Source: Clostridiaceae bacterium
GTDB taxonomy: Bacteria; Bacillota; Clostridia; Acetivibrionales; DTU013
Direction: 5' to 3'
DNA: 36,019 nt
Assembly (NCBI GenBank): GCA_012519745.1
Contig: JAAYPO010000061.1
Span: 1-36,019 of the forward strand
A model generated the notes under the pieces. That model was not told where the DNA came from and ran no database searches. It saw only the letters and a program-made list of their open reading frames with translations. Position 1 is the stretch's first letter. Each line of letters begins with the position of its first letter. Positions 35,601 to 36,019 of this stretch are shown here, piece by piece. The translations under genes were made by a program, and so were the position numbers.

Positions 35601-35694
35601 CGGATGCAGCTGTACGGTTGGCTATAGCCTGGATCTGTGGCTGGTGGAGATCGAAGGCTCTGTCAATGCGAGTTTCAACACCACGATAGGCTGA
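26611..35694 (+). CDS. Giant (3027-residue) membrane-anchored multidomain surface protein
   Basis: One uninterrupted frame; GGGGG lies 8 nt before the ATG. Residues ~22-44 are a hydrophobic span after a basic start, a signal anchor or, through LWAC at Cys41, possibly a lipoprotein signal. A polar, partly helical part and a Gly/Ser/Ala-rich linker (~133-186) follow. Fn3-like modules lie near 494-589, 645-802, 1089-1180, 1181-1424 (with a large insert) and 1445-1529, each with a IYR/VYRS-type strand. A Ser/Gly linker with a 27-bp duplication sits near 884-934. Two similar Ig/PIG-like domains (~1544-1640 and 1680-1770) flank three PQIPIE repeats, and a third diverged one follows (~1775-1867). 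Residues ~1950-3027 are rich in strands broken by Gly (IKGEM, GGDVYVPL, LKGGIEGG) and match nothing I can name. No LPxTG, SLH, protease or glycosidase motif is evident. The neighbour upstream is a membrane LuxR regulator. Confidence 0.85.
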   Translation: MESIKKAFCWVLMQFRIHTVRSLLITIPALVIAVGGILWACGVFSGSSSTYLPHREYILTPAEKPEPQTLEELLHSDFPSVDTLLKNPGVAQELILAENMTDIVDSRLALNNLRSLDEQLKQRLEEEAPPVVDIAARSSGNNKRSGTADDAGGLSITEQTSGAVAANQPGAAATRSGDTSIPLAGSTQLALNHRNKLETLKSATEKLLAVPSFGSPVRFPAVLNIKGVWQSPDEALIHMVPSGDWLPGEGCRLYRVVNGEKVLIAERLASSETGLSGDLELENADMIRALYHQAELTPDKLGKLGMDSEEFHEMAYRTYSLESRPRIGGETDFLAMKEALVTIPAGIEQKIPETDLLLDRPIILSGRQPNGQYASAAIQSSVWKKFSVRQAEMPAGIDDLKLLPDGGTKFETANEILAARQRLSTLAFVDDEFAEEAGLLFRDDLSGLGLPDGAEISYVAEMPAHAGSTLQIIKGDENNLTKPQRLMGYGIDGKVPLRWAEAETKKERSILSGYHIERRLDGESKFTRITNEPVVITHMLDETNTYFQSPVFYEDTVENGRTAEYRIYSIDVFGRRSGYSDVCTLKVEKVTPPNAPAADAPGLTYSGKSGKSPAAGNPVNSDDSGNDTEVSPAVHIASELNPNKRGIALPVFTDSPDTVRFTIYRAVAVGAKGFGPPELIADLEYDNPKAAASNGAQPESSEAAYPGIGLGPSQTVDLKATQQGIDLEPVRPELYQTAVTWKSIFARSKHALLKTPSPLSPDLIYFDDDITDGCTYKYWVSAWDSWNNESAWSQAVSFALPTDAEPQDPGELFIAMHPRILNDYSANPPGLIHDGIVTYDDLSLAAELPKRPVPEGAVMETVQDAIEDGVAIGRFLTYTGMRSYGSGTDMGAHGSGGSTGSSASGQAAIVGASGSSTITGPSGSSTITGPSRPNIAYCPPYIDIRYDNLPSDRYMHVFLGVRGEDVLPDGTARLKWPAYSGEGLGGYVVYRPLFNVKSLEEMQKMSRTELLRMGMWERMNELALTQNQLLVSGMDPTPGNLAVFLICLEPEASESSELESLLQRFDDLHHIGRQSQESTQSEINPEGGYVYIDWDAPDDPQIEFYRVYRSEVPSFKKPVDESALEWTLVGDRLVNPKYTERVEQTFAHYYYYKITSVSPWGIESTVGRVQRFRVPSTKPPQTPNLLLPLQTKEGVKVQFSAVSHCDRYEIYRAAIPRPGQEDIDELLSLDPELHAVLFASPAEEDIFLKNLLRTSLIPNPSMNSGPDGANPSPAAGRSGTEAGSSAPQNASGSYLPVQINPISRLKTLTGFNAASVIDNLTGLDDDRLRITYNTILDKYGPLALADYDVLSIEMMNRVKWVKVGELPSDYDTVEAVDPATGLLKPLSFNDTTARYGITYLYTVQAWNDDNLGSSRPEPVKATPRRNRAFDPIDGLTGEIDDAMRPSLEWDLPKMSPLTQEQCLDDTVGYIVYRSDTEDGTYYQASPLLFTNSWVDENADPYAYNWYRVKVLDTGGYLSEFSEPVLVRYNNYISVLTTEIPGLRVPKAPEISIRGESFAITEGDGFSVAYQLTGDKPVTVTARAVNAAGATVSEFSADEGANIVKAPKSLKPGTYRVTVTARNTAGVHSASFTLTVSAKAVIDKPQIPIETPQIDAPQIPIEIPQIDAPQIPIEIPQIDAPRISFDGNSFRITQGDGFGTVYELSGTEPVTVTVKATTADGSAARGFSADHAAHLVKAGPDLAVGTYYVTATAKNEAGEHSASFTLTVQAKAAIPPKLDAREDDYNFTILAGSDTYTVRLSATGTKPLSWSLKAGSSRLNIVPAELSIDSNGLLTVAKGIKAGKYSFVVHVANESGSDERVVNLNVMARFSPIGLIEPKLLAMNGEAAILPSVQQYNLLAVTSFEQSSDQSGIHLQGLQGTGPQGLSGTQQTSPSSVSQQLFPHTQSLTTAYDHQIDQMSCMGFILTDVKLNRVPYTDRFAGRGLLDIGYDIPIEVWITNADFDDAVGYSTSVLKKGSVYISAPAELENIGLTLMSLDLSPDSKTAKVSGYIKSTTEGQNLAGDLYVLEFEDAALEPGRVVVGQGIPEIRWKQFVFKSLNYINIYLGAVQDTDKKLLSMSGKGIYMRSHLETLSNEGLQFEQSIISFDMQGRMDATFVTAREQCLQLLVPGGAGLRVDQAALQFRNGEVKPGGRLIGKLVLPFENATAGGSLVPAVYAGGHPAHSEMDDIAAGSGELSPGEMVVMNDTLVHYGETVQQNSLLILPASFALQDKCTSIPIDVANWDGGGFVVKSSTMDPVRVTNRNLEGGYSEDGFYIYNQRAQAVVVSPSTVSVDLDRKSFLPGSDSSQNQNGTGEILTPKEVGKPFWVGVVINGGKLALPSSYLQQADGGTIEFMLAEGEMIYDLNGFNYQSYMYSSDPEGVPARFGDSLGGFEHVRIKDCLLDMYSNRVNFEINAMVRVDLFHYEWAEAKLFTDEKGKFICSAAPTMIEDCLAKGVDVKIDGGFFEREGLKISGQVILPPPGTAGYEIGSQDPLAFTSMIVPADPEKIRVQSSTNIYASVPLDKPVNIDFQGFPMEVRGFDIKYTAPKTPQVLPRGEHKTDFAELTLHGATQLSDSIALSNDTTDSLVVKCADKEVIPSVLYDKSYSILNNSFDGCIDVVGRLVPKKIQNAGGRLVEFESEELELIFLGQNLNSLPVAHYTRFGKAGSNFYFAVGLAPMGGKPINFGAGNIERFTGLVAQNMKVDKDEQGRLAFPENAGNMSAYIRDLQVGGGRFAGGIKGEMTVFRLCTIKNLYFGFEPGPKVTAGGDVYVPLDIKSIVDGNPSRYVGKTNIQYRHADRYFSFKMTFDNMNIVIFDFGGSMGLEYSPRLFGVQIGYPETLYTNFQLGFIPVHVGVGLGFRIDQDNESMVQAKLEFGLEKEIEVAIVYLHGYIYAGADGAYYWGGPDGSRITLDLYLKGGIEGGIVAFDKRYNIISFYLDAHGTLASGGGFKSWELGCSCTVGYSLDLWLVEIEGSVNASFNTTIG
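29345..29398. repeat. Perfect 27-bp tandem duplication inside the giant gene
   Basis: Two identical 27-base units (29345-29371 and 29372-29398) encode SGSSTITGP twice in a Gly/Ser-rich linker. The period is a multiple of three, so the frame is kept. It looks recent because no base differs. Confidence 0.9.
31540..31647. repeat. Three 36-bp repeats encoding PQIPIExPQIDA
   Basis: Units at 31540-31575, 31576-31611 and 31612-31647 encode three copies of a 12-residue Pro/Ile segment (codons 1644-1679) between two homologous Ig/PIG-like domains. Copies two and three are almost identical in DNA; copy one has Thr for Ile. A proline every few residues suggests an extended, stiff spacer. Confidence 0.9.
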
Positions 35695-35700
35695 CCGGGT

Positions 35701-35717
35701 CAGGCTTGCATAATTGC
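35701..35717 (+). repeat. Second copy of the eda-downstream repeat, after the giant gene
   Basis: CAGGCTTGCATAATTGC here is identical to the reverse complement of 2781-2797 and differs at two positions from 2741-2757. It begins 6 nt after the stop codon of the giant gene, comparable to its position after eda. No good partner arm is seen, so it may be half of a decayed element. Confidence 0.6.
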
Positions 35718-35878
35718 ATAATTCATACGAGCATATACAAACACACTGGTGCAGGCTGGTAAAATCGGGGTACAGTTTTAGTATAGGGTAGAATTTTATC
35801 GATTTTTGTCTTCTAAATGGTTCTTATTGTATGGTAAAATAAAGTAAACACATGCATATTCTACACGGGAGATGAAAT

Positions 35879-36019
35879 ATGATAAAGAGCGTTAATACCC
35901 GTATTAAAAATGAGTATCTATATTTTGCTGCACTAATTGGCATCGGTTTCCTTTGGACAGGCACCGCCTATATGATGCAGGTTTACCGTATGCTCGGTTT
36001 TTTGGATGGGGGAACGGTA
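35879..36019 (+). CDS. N-terminus of a membrane protein (possibly a second MFS-like sensor), partial
   Basis: An ATG at 35879 with CGGGAG upstream opens 47 codons running off the right edge. After a short polar start (MIKSVNTRIKNEY) comes a hydrophobic segment at about 12-33 (YFAALIGIGFLWTGTAY), then QVYRMLGFLDGG. That last part resembles the first-helix region of MFS proteins and loosely the SYSVRLLGLD segment of the MFS-LuxR protein encoded upstream. Whether a LuxR domain follows cannot be known from this window. Confidence 0.55.
   Translation, partial: MIKSVNTRIKNEYLYFAALIGIGFLWTGTAYMMQVYRMLGFLDGGTV

Noticed and set aside
26611-35694. Outer-membrane beta-barrel or wall-sorted (LPxTG) assignment for the giant protein
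   Set aside because: The C-terminus lacks a terminal aromatic beta-signal, an LPxTG motif and a final hydrophobic segment; the surrounding genes are Firmicute-like.
35695-35878. Promoter for the truncated right-hand gene (TTGTCT or TAAAAT boxes)
   Set aside because: Several AT-rich hexamers occur but none pairs with a good partner at 16-18 nt.

Overview
The window looks like a chromosomal segment of an anaerobic Clostridia-type Firmicute. The reasons are GGAGG-type ribosome binding sites, many near-consensus sigma-A promoters with 16-17 nt spacing, frequent ATA/AGA codons, an S-layer-homology (SLH) protein and a YtrA-type GntR/ABC operon. This placement is inference from gene content; no taxonomic marker is present. 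I saw no rRNA, tRNA, CRISPR array, transposase or phage gene.

Region 1 (1-11,400) is a carbohydrate-catabolic island. A plus-strand operon, cut by the left edge, carries a phosphotriesterase-family protein (probably a sugar-phosphate lactonase), a shikimate-dehydrogenase-like enzyme, a cupin-type glucose-6-phosphate isomerase and a KDPG/KHG aldolase. Facing it on the minus strand are a ferredoxin-like-cysteine old yellow enzyme, a PfkB/1-phosphofructokinase-type kinase, a class II (fuculose/rhamnulose-phosphate type) aldolase, a DeoR regulator, a rhamnulokinase and a small PH-like protein. Diverging from the old yellow enzyme is a plus-strand pair, a TIM-barrel sugar isomerase/epimerase and a zinc-dependent polyol dehydrogenase. 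Together they look like oxidation/isomerisation of an unusual sugar or polyol, kinase activation and aldol cleavage to triose units. No transporter is in view.

Region 2 (11,400-18,400) holds a chemoreceptor and a minus-strand operon, DeoC-like aldolase - FGGY kinase - GntR/UTRA regulator - VOC protein, which is a second sugar kinase/aldolase module. Its promoter region carries repeated TGGTATnA half-sites that also occur just upstream of the regulator. A lipoyl-free relative of 2-oxoacid dehydrogenase acyltransferases follows, with its catalytic His replaced by Glu.

Region 3 (18,400-22,900) has a YtrA-GntR regulator/ABC ATPase/ABC-2 permease operon with a clear promoter-operator overlap. It also has a PurF-like protein whose glutaminase site is degenerate although its PRPP motif is intact, and an arginase.

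Region 4 (22,900-36,019) is devoted to the cell surface. It holds a secreted protein with three SLH domains and three copies of a ~105-residue Fn3-like module, and a 12-TM MFS-like protein fused to a LuxR DNA-binding domain. It also holds a giant 3027-residue, membrane-anchored protein (five or so Fn3-like modules, three Ig/PIG-like modules, and a ~1,080-residue glycine-punctuated beta-rich C-terminal region I cannot assign). The start of another membrane protein follows, possibly a second MFS-type sensor. The giant protein with its membrane-embedded LuxR-type regulator is the best candidate here for an undescribed system.
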